A stretch of 13,225 nt of DNA from an uncultured Propionibacteriaceae bacterium. Lineage in GTDB: Bacteria; Actinomycetota; Actinomycetes; Propionibacteriales; Propionibacteriaceae. The notes beneath the pieces were generated by a model, which was given only the letters and a program-made list of their open reading frames with translations, was not told the DNA's origin and made no database searches. The stretch is from contig CAMCJC010000035.1 in NCBI GenBank assembly GCA_945875065.1, positions 1-13,225 on the forward strand, written 5' to 3'. The position numbers and the translations under genes were made by a program. Positions 1-7,372 of the stretch are shown one piece after another; the first letter of the stretch is position 1, and each line of letters opens with the position of its first letter.

Positions 1-2192
1 ATCGTCAGGAAGTAAGGGGGTTCCTTCATGCCCTGCGAGCCGCCATTGACCGGGTCGGAAGGCACCTCCCAGATGTCGGACTGCTGGAAGAACGTGTAGG
101 GGTTGGTCGTGTGGTACAGCCCCATCATCTGGCGCTGCACCTTGAACAGGTCCTGCGGGTAGCGCAGGTGCGCCATCAGGTCGGGCGAGATCTCCGACTT
201 CGGGGTGATCAGTCCCGGGTAGACGCGCGACCAGGTCTGCAGGATCGGGTCGGCCTCGTCCCAGCCGTAGAGCTTCACGGTGCCGTCGTAGGCGTCAACC
301 GTCGCCTTGACGGAGTTCCGCACGTAGTTGACCTGGGTGCCGCGGAGCTCCTGATCGGTGGTGGTGCGGGTGTCCTGCGTCGCTTGAGTCCAGTCGACGC
401 GCGTCGCGTTCGGGAAGTCCGCGGACGTGGTGTAGGCGTCGATGATCCAAACCAGGCGCCCGTCGACGATGCTCGGGTACGAGTCGGAGTCCACGGTGAG
501 GAACGGCGCGACCTGCCGAACGCGCTCGACCGGGACGCGGGCGTGCAGCAGGCGTGACGACGAGTTCACGCGCTCGGACAGCAGGAGGTTGATGTCGGCG
601 AACCGCAGGGCAAACGCGGCCTTGTCGACGAAGTTGCCGATCGGAACGCCGCCAGTGCCGTCGTAGGTGAACTTGGTCTCGGTGTGTCCCTCGCCGCCAC
701 CGGGGGTGTCAAGTTCGACTGGCTCGGAGCCCTCCGGGGCGCCGGCGATGACCCAGTGGTTCGACTGCTCGCCGAAGTAGATGCGGGGCTGGTCGATCTT
801 GAGGAGGCCCTCGGTCGGGATTCCGCCGGAGAAGAAGCTGGGCTCACCGTTCGACTCGCGCCGGTTGCCATACGCCGCGACCAGGCCGTAGCCATGCGTG
901 TACACGGTGTGCATGTTGTTCCACGTGTTGCCGGCCTCGACGGACTGGAGGTCCAGCTCGCGGGCTGCGACGACGGCGTCCGTGGCGCGACCATCGATCG
1001 AGTAGCGGTCCACGTCCAGGGTCTGGGGGAACCGGTAGTAGCCACGGACCTGCTGGAGTTGCTCGAACGTGGGTGCGATCACAGCCGGGTCCATCAGGCG
1101 GATGGCCGGTAGCGCTTCCGCGTCAGCGCGGAGCTGGCCGGCACTGACGGAGGTGACGGCCTCGTAGTCACTGACCTCGACGTTGTCGATCCCGAAGGCG
1201 TACCGGGTGGCTGCGATGTTGTGTTCGATCCACGGCCGTTCCAGATCCGGCTCATTGGGCTTGACCACGAAGCTGCGAATCGCCCACGGGTAGGCCGAGG
1301 ACAAGATGAGCGACGAGACAACCAGCAGGCCGACGGCGACGCCAGGGATGCTCCATCGCACCTTGAAGGCGTTGTAGAAGCACAGGAGCGCACACAGCAC
1401 GGCGATCATCGAGACGATGAGGCTGGCGGGGATGCGCGATGTCGCGTCGGTGTAGCTCACGCCGGTGAAAAGGCTGTTCTGGGTGGTTAAGAACCCGAAC
1501 CGGTCTAGGAAGACGGCCACCCCGTACAGCAGCAGCGCTGCCCCCAGCATGATCGAGACCTGGCGCTGCGGCGGCTTGGCGGCGCGCTGGTTGCCGCTGC
1601 CACGAAACGCGGAGGCGTTCATCGCTCCGGTCAGGAAGTGCACCATGAGGGCACCGATCAGGCCCAGGACCACGGTGAGCGACAGGTAGGACAGCACGAA
1701 CCGCCACCAGGGCAAGTGGAAGACGTAGAATGCGGCATCAAGATTGAAGACCGCGTCACGCGACCCAAAAGGCGTTGCGCGGGCCCAGGCGAGGAACACC
1801 TGCTCCTGGCTCGCGGCAAACGTGCCGCCGACGATCAAGGCGGCCAACGACGGCACGAGCATCATCATCCGGGACCGCTGATCGAGGTTGTCACGCAACT
1901 GAATCAACAGGGCCGAGTCGAGGTTGCCGCGTCGAACCGGCGGCCGCAGTCGATACGCGAGCGCCAGTGACCCGTACAACCCGCCGCCGAGAACCAAGCC
2001 GAAGACCGCGAACAGCCCGATCCGCGCTACCAGCTGGGTGGTGAAGACGGTCGTGGCCGACACGCTCTTGAACCATAGGTAGTCGGTCCAGTACCGGGCC
2101 AACAGCATGAGGATCCCCGCCACGACCACGAGGATGACCCCGGTGACTACCAGGGGGCTGCGGCGGGGGGCCTCGAGGGACTCGGCGCTCAT
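1..2192 (-). CDS. UPF0182 family integral membrane protein (partial, C-terminus beyond window)
   Basis: The reading frame opens at ATG 2192 and runs without a stop to the left window edge, giving about 730 residues. Family members are usually about 950-1000 residues, so roughly the last quarter is missing. I translated the frame directly from the sequence. The N-terminal 300 residues hold about seven hydrophobic segments, near 13-32, 55-78, 111-126, 165-188, 212-229, 257-273 and 283-300. A large hydrophilic, probably extracytoplasmic region follows. Family hallmarks are visible: DYLWFKSV near residue 37, FYVFHLPWWR near 155, NTWNNMHTVYTHGYG in the soluble part and VDAYDGTVKLYGWDE further on. 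The function of UPF0182 is unknown. The start overlaps the stop of the upstream PPA1309-family gene as ATGA, so it is the third gene of an operon and probably translationally coupled. The family call is secure; any biochemical role is not. Confidence 0.93.
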   Translation of the reverse strand, partial: MSAESLEAPRRSPLVVTGVILVVVAGILMLLARYWTDYLWFKSVSATTVFTTQLVARIGLFAVFGLVLGGGLYGSLALAYRLRPPVRRGNLDSALLIQLRDNLDQRSRMMMLVPSLAALIVGGTFAASQEQVFLAWARATPFGSRDAVFNLDAAFYVFHLPWWRFVLSYLSLTVVLGLIGALMVHFLTGAMNASAFRGSGNQRAAKPPQRQVSIMLGAALLLYGVAVFLDRFGFLTTQNSLFTGVSYTDATSRIPASLIVSMIAVLCALLCFYNAFKVRWSIPGVAVGLLVVSSLILSSAYPWAIRSFVVKPNEPDLERPWIEHNIAATRYAFGIDNVEVSDYEAVTSVSAGQLRADAEALPAIRLMDPAVIAPTFEQLQQVRGYYRFPQTLDVDRYSIDGRATDAVVAARELDLQSVEAGNTWNNMHTVYTHGYGLVAAYGNRRESNGEPSFFSGGIPTEGLLKIDQPRIYFGEQSNHWVIAGAPEGSEPVELDTPGGGEGHTETKFTYDGTGGVPIGNFVDKAAFALRFADINLLLSERVNSSSRLLHARVPVERVRQVAPFLTVDSDSYPSIVDGRLVWIIDAYTTSADFPNATRVDWTQATQDTRTTTDQELRGTQVNYVRNSVKATVDAYDGTVKLYGWDEADPILQTWSRVYPGLITPKSEISPDLMAHLRYPQDLFKVQRQMMGLYHTTNPYTFFQQSDIWEVPSDPVNGGSQGMKEPPYFLT

Positions 2193-2704
2193 GGGATCTC
2201 CCTTCGGAAGGTATCGGCGAGGGCATCGGCTAGGCCGGGGACTAGCTCCTCGGCGCCGAGGAGGTCGTCGGGGTTGGAACGCAGTCGGCCGAGTCCGTGC
2301 CTGGAACCGTCCCGAAGGGTCCCAACCACGAATCGCACGTCGATGCGGGCGGGATGCGAGTTGACGAAGTCAACGGCCGCCGCCTCGTCGGCCGGTACCT
2401 GGGTCTCGAACTCGCTGGGCAGGAGAGTGCGCTCCATCGCCAGCGCACAGCCCTCCACGGAGTCCGGCCAAGTGAGGCGTTGGAGGCGGCCGAAGAGGTC
2501 GTCGCCGACGACGAAGTCATCCTGCTCGATGGCTGTGAGGGCATCATCGGAGGTTTCCGTGATGCGGCCGCGCAACTGCGGCTCCAATTCCAGCAACTGG
2601 GCGGTGCGAACGAGTGCGAACAGCCTGGCCGGCTGGTCCCAGTCGAGTTGCGCGACATGGCGCTCGATGTCGGCCAGGGCCGCGATCAGTCTGGGCTCAC
2701 CCAC
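2189..2704 (-). CDS. PPA1309 family protein (conserved actinobacterial, unknown function)
   Basis: This is a 171-residue soluble, acidic protein with no signal peptide, no membrane segment and no catalytic motif that I can see. It starts with an alpha-helical stretch (LIAALADIERHVAQLDWDQP) and continues with RLFALVRTAQLLELEPQL and the segment ALAMERTLLPSEFE. I recognise it as the PPA1309 family, which in actinobacteria sits between the PDZ-Lon protease and UPF0182 genes. I chose GTG 2704 because AGGAGG at 2719-2714 lies nine bases upstream and because the protein then begins at the conserved part. The open frame continues upstream to 2995, but only inside the protease gene. The start overlaps the protease stop by 8 bp and the stop overlaps the UPF0182 start by 4 bp, so the three genes are tightly coupled. 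This suggests an accessory role for one of the two membrane neighbours, which is inference only. Confidence 0.82.
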   Translation of the reverse strand: MGEPRLIAALADIERHVAQLDWDQPARLFALVRTAQLLELEPQLRGRITETSDDALTAIEQDDFVVGDDLFGRLQRLTWPDSVEGCALAMERTLLPSEFETQVPADEAAAVDFVNSHPARIDVRFVVGTLRDGSRHGLGRLRSNPDDLLGAEELVPGLADALADTFRREIP

Positions 2705-3737
2705 AGGTGGGGACCTCCTCATCCGACTTGCCCTCGCGCAGGAGCTGGAGGGCGGCGATGGCGTCCTTAAACGTCGAGACAGGCACCAGCCGCATACTCG
2801 TTTCGGTGGGACCAACGTCGACGCAGTTGCTCCGGGGCAGCAGGAACACGGTGGCCCCGGCTCGTTCGGCGGCCTTGATCTTCTCTCGGACCCCGCCGAT
2901 CCCGGAGACCGTCCCGGCGGCGTCGATTGACCCGGTGCCGGCGACAGTCTTGCCGGCGACCAACGCACCGTCGGTGATTCGATCGTAGACGGCAAGCGCG
3001 AAGATGAGGCCGGCCGACGGTCCGACGATGTCGGGGTTGATGCGGTAGGTGACGGTCGGCGAGTACCGATAACCGACGCCGACGCGGATGCCTACCGACG
3101 GCGCGCCGTCATCGCCCTTGGCGGCGGTGACCGTCACGGATGTGGTGCTGCCATCGCGGACCACCCGAAAGACGATCGGGTCCCCCGCGGTGCGCTTGCG
3201 GATCGCTTCGCGCACCGCGGCTGTGCTCGTCACAGCCGCGTCGTCAATGGCCTCGATGAGGTCGCCCGGCTTGAGGATGTTGTTGGACGGCCCCGAGATG
3301 ACTACCCCCGCAATCATCGGCATCTCCGTGACGGTCTGCCCCGCGGCGCGTAGGGCCGCGACAGTGGCGTTGTCGCGGGACGAATCCATCATCGCGACGG
3401 CTTCCTTCTGGTACTCATCGCTCGACTGGCCGGGTGGGTAGATGGCCTCCCGCGGCATGGCGTCGGAATCGTCGGCGAGATGGGCGATGAGGGCCTCGGG
3501 CAGACTGACACTGGAGTCGATCCGGGTCGTGGAGATCGTGGTCATCAGGAGCTGACCGTCGGTCTGCGCGACCGGCAGGCCCGAGATTTCGATCAACTGG
3601 CCGTCTTCGCCGGACGCCAAAACGTCAACGGTTTGACCCGGCCGCCATGTCACGAACGGCGTTGGGAGCAGCACGAGGGCCGCAGCGAACACGACGAAAA
3701 GCGCGGAAGAGACGACAGCCACCAGATTCCGCGACAC
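2697..3737 (-). CDS. Membrane-anchored PDZ-domain Lon-like (S16) serine protease, YlbL/DdcP type
   Basis: The protein has 346 residues from GTG 3737. Order of parts: an N-terminal membrane anchor at about 4-25, a beta-rich region, a PDZ domain at about 141-205 (GVVISGPSNNILKPGDLIEA) and a Lon-type proteolytic domain at about 217-337. The Lon catalytic dyad is present: Ser241 in GPSAG and Lys286 in GGVREK, 45 residues apart, much as in Lon. There is no AAA+ ATPase domain. Family knowledge: Bacillus subtilis YlbL/DdcP is a membrane protease with this architecture that helps recovery from the DNA damage checkpoint; the M. tuberculosis counterpart is Rv3194c. The PDZ domain probably positions substrates outside the membrane. 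It is the first gene of a three-gene operon. An in-frame ATG at 3761 would add eight residues, but the strong AGGAGG just before GTG 3737 favours the shorter form. Its substrates here are unknown. Confidence 0.92.
   Translation of the reverse strand: MSRNLVAVVSSALFVVFAAALVLLPTPFVTWRPGQTVDVLASGEDGQLIEISGLPVAQTDGQLLMTTISTTRIDSSVSLPEALIAHLADDSDAMPREAIYPPGQSSDEYQKEAVAMMDSSRDNATVAALRAAGQTVTEMPMIAGVVISGPSNNILKPGDLIEAIDDAAVTSTAAVREAIRKRTAGDPIVFRVVRDGSTTSVTVTAAKGDDGAPSVGIRVGVGYRYSPTVTYRINPDIVGPSAGLIFALAVYDRITDGALVAGKTVAGTGSIDAAGTVSGIGGVREKIKAAERAGATVFLLPRSNCVDVGPTETSMRLVPVSTFKDAIAALQLLREGKSDEEVPTCG
2714..2719 (-). promoter_or_regulatory. Ribosome binding site of the PPA1309-family gene
   Basis: AGGAGG on the minus strand, nine bases before GTG 2704 and inside the 3' end of the protease gene. 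It fixes the start of the PPA1309-family gene, which otherwise has a long open frame upstream. Confidence 0.65.
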
Positions 3738-3863
3738 CGGCTCCTCCTCCCAACCCGACATCGTCCAAGACTACCAAGCGGAGCCCGTGGTGTTCCCGAC
3801 CTCAATCTTGGTCAGATGAGGTTCAATGGAAACCCAGCTACGAATTTGGCGAAAGGGACGTCA
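3738..3863. promoter_or_regulatory. Divergent intergenic region between PDZ-Lon operon and DUF2342 gene
   Basis: These 126 bases must carry promoters for both directions. On the minus strand TAGTCT (3773-3768) fits the actinobacterial TAnnnT -10 pattern and would place a transcript start close to 3761, but its -35 is weak (GGAACA at 17-bp spacing). On the plus strand I see no convincing -35/-10 pair. The plus-strand gene has a ribosome binding site, GAAAGGGA at 3851-3858. No operator-like palindrome stands out. The promoter assignments are weak. Confidence 0.3.
3741..3750 (-). promoter_or_regulatory. Ribosome binding site deciding the PDZ-Lon protease start
   Basis: On the minus strand this reads GGAGGAGGAG. 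The core AGGAGG (3748-3743) lies five bases from GTG 3737, which is ideal spacing. It lies inside the reading frame opened by ATG 3761, so that longer start would need a different, leaderless mode of initiation. Confidence 0.7.
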
Positions 3864-5162
3864 ATGTCACAACCCGGGGGCTTCGACTTTGAGGCGCTAC
3901 GGCGAATGATGGAACAGATGGGGCTGCGGCCCGACAACCTGGATCTCAACGAGATGATGCGCCAACTGCAGCGCATGCAGGCCCAGGGCGGGCTCGGGTT
4001 CACGCCTGCCGACCAGGATCCCGATGCCGCGTGGCGCACGACCATCACCCGCGCCGTCAACGCGGCAAAGGAGGCCGGCGGCGATCCCGAACTCACCGGC
4101 GAGCAGAAGCTCGCCATCGCCGACGCCGAGCGCTTGGCGCAGTCGTGGCTGGACCCGGTCACGACGTTCCGGTCGGCCGGTGTGCCGCCGGTGGTGCAGC
4201 GCCGCAGCCAGTGGCTGGAGGCCACCGGCGACGGGTGGCGTCGCCTCGTCGAGCCGATCATCGAAGGACTCGCGCAGGCGATGCAGCGCGGTGCGGCCGC
4301 CCCCGACGACCCGGAGCTGGCCGGGCTGTCATCAATGCTCGCGCCCCTCATGCGTTCGTCGGCCTCGATGGTCTATCGCGAACACCTGGGACGGGTCCTG
4401 GCCGCAGTCGCGGGCTCCACCCTCACCGGGTCCGAGATCGGCATCCGCCTGGCGGCTGGCTCAAACGTGACGGTGCTGCCAGCGAACATCGCCGAGTTCA
4501 CTCGCGACCTCGACCTCCCAGAGCAAGACATCATGCTGCATCTGTTGCTGCGCGAGGCGGCCCGGCAGCGGCTGTTCGACTCCATCGGCTGGCTTTCGCC
4601 GCAGCTGGACGCGCTCCTGGCTCACTTCGCTCGCGAGATCCACATCGACTTCGAGGCCCTCGCGGCTCAGTTGGACCCGGGCGTCGGCGAGATGAACCTG
4701 GAGGAGATCGTCGCCGTCAGTGAGCAGGTCCAAAGGTCGTTCTTCAAACCCGCCAGCACCGAGGTTCAACTGGAGATCCTAGGGCGCCTCGAGGTGCTGT
4801 TGGCGCTCATCGAGGGCTGGGTGGATCACGTCGCCGGTGCCGCGGCCACCAACATGCCGACTGCGGCGCAACTGGCCGAAGTCGTGCGCCGCCGCCGCGC
4901 GTCCGTAAACCCGACCAGCCAGGTGTTCAAGGATCTGCTGGGCCTAGAACTTCGGCCGCGCCTCGTGCGCGACGCCGCAAACTTGTGGGCCGCGCAGGAG
5001 CATGCCCACGGGCGCGAGGCCCGAGACGCCATCTGGCGCCACCCCGATCTGCTGCCCACGGCGGCCCACCTGGCCGATCCGCTGTCGTATACCCACCCCG
5101 ACCACCGGGGCCCCGAAGACGGCGATCTCGACGCCGAACTCCGGCGTCTCCTCGGAGGTTAG
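3864..5162 (+). CDS. DUF2342 / Zincin_2 family protein (putative zinc-dependent metalloprotease, motif degenerate)
   Basis: The protein has 432 residues and starts at ATG 3864, with GAAAGGGA five bases upstream. The open frame extends back to 3480, but that part is antisense to the protease gene and is not coding. The N-terminus is rich in Met and Gln (MMEQMGLRP, MMRQLQRMQAQGG), as is usual for this family. Family signatures include GWRRLVEP near 124-131, MVYREHLGRVLAAVAG near 169-184, a long helix with LLLREAARQRLF near 227-238, RLEVLLALIEGWVDHV near 308-323, RRRRAS near 342-347 and WRHPDLLPTA near 391-400. The family is annotated as a zincin-like metallopeptidase or putative hydrolase (M. 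tuberculosis Rv3195 is similar). No HExxH motif is present. The expected helix reads REAAR, lacking the histidine I recall in relatives (REAAH), so catalytic activity is doubtful. No signal peptide or membrane segment is seen. It is a single-gene unit convergent with the uvrD2 operon. Confidence 0.88.
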   Translation: MSQPGGFDFEALRRMMEQMGLRPDNLDLNEMMRQLQRMQAQGGLGFTPADQDPDAAWRTTITRAVNAAKEAGGDPELTGEQKLAIADAERLAQSWLDPVTTFRSAGVPPVVQRRSQWLEATGDGWRRLVEPIIEGLAQAMQRGAAAPDDPELAGLSSMLAPLMRSSASMVYREHLGRVLAAVAGSTLTGSEIGIRLAAGSNVTVLPANIAEFTRDLDLPEQDIMLHLLLREAARQRLFDSIGWLSPQLDALLAHFAREIHIDFEALAAQLDPGVGEMNLEEIVAVSEQVQRSFFKPASTEVQLEILGRLEVLLALIEGWVDHVAGAAATNMPTAAQLAEVVRRRRASVNPTSQVFKDLLGLELRPRLVRDAANLWAAQEHAHGREARDAIWRHPDLLPTAAHLADPLSYTHPDHRGPEDGDLDAELRRLLGG

Positions 5163-5260
5163 CCACCAGAATCGCTAACTGCGCCGTCCATCAGGCCATG
5201 ATTGACCTAGATCAATACCTGGTCTTGACGGATCGCGCCGTTCAGGGTTGACTATCGCTC

Positions 5261-5314
5261 AGGTCCCCATCCGGGACGGCCCGCAGGGGAAGGCGAGCCA
5301 CTGGATGGGGATCT
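5261..5314. terminator. Inverted repeat, probable bidirectional terminator
   Basis: The arm AGGTCCCCATCC at 5261-5272 pairs with GGATGGGGATCT at 5303-5314 over 12 positions, with one G-U wobble. The loop of 30 bases contains a smaller CGGG/CCCG stem. In the plus direction the stem is followed after a few bases by a short T run (CTACTTTT). The hairpin fills the end of the 152-base gap between two convergent genes and abuts the uvrD2-like stop codon. It therefore plausibly ends transcription from both sides. The long loop and short T tract make it imperfect as a classical Rho-independent terminator. The rest of the gap (5163-5260) shows nothing recognisable. Confidence 0.5.
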
Positions 5315-7372
5315 CTACTTTTCCCGTTCCGCCACCACGGCCAGGACCTGCTCGCCGTACCGGTCGACCTTCACCTTCCCGATCCCTGGCAGCCGCAAGA
5401 GTTCGGTCCGTGTCGTCGGGGCCGCCTCCGCGATCGCCTGGAGCGTCGCGTCCGTGAACACCACGAACGCGGGCTGCGAGGCCGCCTGCGCCGTCTCCAG
5501 GCGCCACTGTTTGAGCGCCGCCAGCAGCTCCTCGTCGTATGAGGTCTCGCAGTCGATATGGCGTCCCAGTTTGCGCTCCGCGGCGTCGCGCAGCTGCCCC
5601 CCGCAAACGGAGCAGACGCGTGAGCGCACGCTCCTCCGCTCCCCATTCGCGGTCCCGGCGGCTGCGGCGGAGGCAGGCACCAGGCCAGTTAAGAACCTCG
5701 ACCGAACGCCCCTGCCGCGCGTCGGCGACGTCGGCCACGAGATGCGCAACTGCTGCCGCGCCCGTGTGACGGCGACGTGCAGCAGCCGCCGCTCCTCGGA
5801 CAGCGCGGGCTCCTCCTGGCTCAGCGAGAACGGCACCATGCCCTCGCGGACACCGATAACCGCAACGGCGTCCCACTCCAGTCCCTTGGCGGCGTGCATC
5901 GTCGCAAGCGTGACGGCGTCACTGACCGGGTGCGCCTCCAGCTGCACATGCTCGGCGAGCCAGGCGCCGAACTCAGGCCCGCTCCAGTCAGGATCCTGGC
6001 CGTCTCGGGTGCGGATGAGTTGCACCAGCGCCGCGATGGCCTCCCATCGCTCGCGCTGCGCGCCCATCCCGGACGGCGGTTCCTCGCTCCAGCGGATCGC
6101 GGCCAGCACCAGTTCGAGCAGTTGGCGGGGGGGCGCGGTGGGGCGCTCGGTCACGGAACGCTGCAACCGGTTCACGACATCTTTGATCTCCGCCCGTTCC
6201 CAGAACCGGTCGGCTCCCTTGACCTGATACGGGATTTGGGCGGCGCCGAGCGCGGCCTCGATCGCCGGTGCCTGGGCGTTGATCCGGTACAGCACGGCGC
6301 ACTCCCCCCAGCGGACGCCCTCGGCGCGACGCTCCCGCAGCCACGCCGCGACCGCAGCCGCCTCGTCGTCCTCGGAGCCGTCCGCCACGAAGGCGGGCTC
6401 CGGACCGGTAGGGCGTGTGGAACGCAGGTCCGCCTGACCGCGGTGGCGACGCACGATGCGGTTGGCCAGGGATACGATCGCCGGGCTGGAGCGGTAATTC
6501 CTGACTAGCCGCACAGTGTCGGCCTCGTGCTCGGCCGCGAAGCCGGTGAGGAACTCGGCTCGGGCACCCGCGAAACCGTGGATGGCCTGCTGCGGGTCGC
6601 CAACGACGCAGACATCCGGCCGCCCATCGACCCACAGCCCGATCAGGCGGTGCTGGATCGCTGAGACATCCTGATACTCGTCGACGACGAAATGCCGGTA
6701 GGTCTCGCGGACCTTTTCGGCGACGAACGGGTGCTCGACCAGCAAGGCGGCGGTGCACAGCAGAATGTCGTCGAAGTCGACGACCCCCGCGCCGGACTTG
6801 ACCTTCTCGTAAGCGAGCATGACCTGGACGACCCGCTCCGGCTCGACACCGGCGACGGCGCGGCCGACCGCCAGTTCCGGGTACCGATCGGGAGGCACGT
6901 TGCTGGACTTGGCCCATCCGATCTCGGCCTGCAGGTCGCGCACGAGCGTCGCCTCTGCCGCGCCGAGAACTTGGTTCGCGGCCCGACCGACAAACGCAAA
7001 CGGGTTCTCCGCGACCTGCGGAAACTCCGTGGAATAAGCGCGCGGCCAAAAGTAACGGCACTGGCTGAGCGCGGCGGCGTGGATGGTGCGGGCCGTGACG
7101 CGGCGCACACCGAGGCCTGCCAGGCGGGTCTTGAGCTCACCAGCGGCTCGGGTGGTGAAGGTGACGGCTAGGGTCGCGTTCGCGGCGTAACGCCCCTCGC
7201 GGACGGCGTGTGCAACCCGGTGGGTGATGGCGCGGGTCTTGCCGGTCCCGGCGCCGGCGAGCACGACGAGAGGGGCGTCGAGTAGCAGGGCGACGCGCCG
7301 CTGCTCCGGGTCGAGGGCATCGAGGATGGGGTCCACCAGGTCATTGAAACAGCCGGCTTCAACAAGTTCCAT
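5315..7372 (-). CDS. uvrD2: UvrD2-like SF1A DNA helicase with C-terminal HRDC domain
   Basis: This 685-residue protein is close in length to mycobacterial UvrD2 (about 700). The SF1A motifs are in order: Walker A GAGTGKT at 40-46, motif Ia TFTTRAAGEL at 71-80, Walker B VVDEYQD at 229-235, motif III VVGDPQQAIHGFAGA near 256-270, motif IV RNYRSS at 291-296, motif V TMHAAKGLEWD at 491-501, and motif VI EERRLLHVAVTRAR at 526-539. A Cys/His cluster follows (C587, C590, H605, C608), then an HRDC domain at about 610-682 that ends in LPGIGKVKVDRYG. Family role: ATP-dependent 3'-5' DNA unwinding in repair; UvrD2 is essential in M. tuberculosis. I chose ATG 7372 because it gives the usual short lead before the Walker A motif, although no strong ribosome binding site precedes it. 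GTG 7378 is an alternative, and the frame extends to 7519. The start overlaps the end of the YdbT-like gene by 14 bp, so it is probably cotranscribed and coupled with it. Confidence 0.92.
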   Translation of the reverse strand: MELVEAGCFNDLVDPILDALDPEQRRVALLLDAPLVVLAGAGTGKTRAITHRVAHAVREGRYAANATLAVTFTTRAAGELKTRLAGLGVRRVTARTIHAAALSQCRYFWPRAYSTEFPQVAENPFAFVGRAANQVLGAAEATLVRDLQAEIGWAKSSNVPPDRYPELAVGRAVAGVEPERVVQVMLAYEKVKSGAGVVDFDDILLCTAALLVEHPFVAEKVRETYRHFVVDEYQDVSAIQHRLIGLWVDGRPDVCVVGDPQQAIHGFAGARAEFLTGFAAEHEADTVRLVRNYRSSPAIVSLANRIVRRHRGQADLRSTRPTGPEPAFVADGSEDDEAAAVAAWLRERRAEGVRWGECAVLYRINAQAPAIEAALGAAQIPYQVKGADRFWERAEIKDVVNRLQRSVTERPTAPPRQLLELVLAAIRWSEEPPSGMGAQRERWEAIAALVQLIRTRDGQDPDWSGPEFGAWLAEHVQLEAHPVSDAVTLATMHAAKGLEWDAVAVIGVREGMVPFSLSQEEPALSEERRLLHVAVTRARQQLRISWPTSPTRGRGVRSRFLTGLVPASAAAAGTANGERRSVRSRVCSVCGGQLRDAAERKLGRHIDCETSYDEELLAALKQWRLETAQAASQPAFVVFTDATLQAIAEAAPTTRTELLRLPGIGKVKVDRYGEQVLAVVAEREK

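Noticed and set aside
2274..2930. 218-residue plus-strand open frame
   Set aside because: Antisense shadow of the PPA1309-family and protease genes, typical of GC-rich codon bias; no family resemblance.
3480..3863. Upstream extension of the DUF2342 reading frame (128 extra residues)
   Set aside because: It lies antisense to the PDZ-Lon gene, has low-complexity composition, and the proper ATG with a ribosome binding site is at 3864.
5454..6508. Two long plus-strand open frames across the uvrD2-like gene
   Set aside because: They are antisense to conserved helicase motifs and are Ser/Arg or Gly/Arg rich with no recognisable domain.
5988..7061. 357-residue minus-strand frame within the uvrD2-like gene
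   Set aside because: It is a shifted-frame shadow; the true frame carries all helicase motifs through this stretch.
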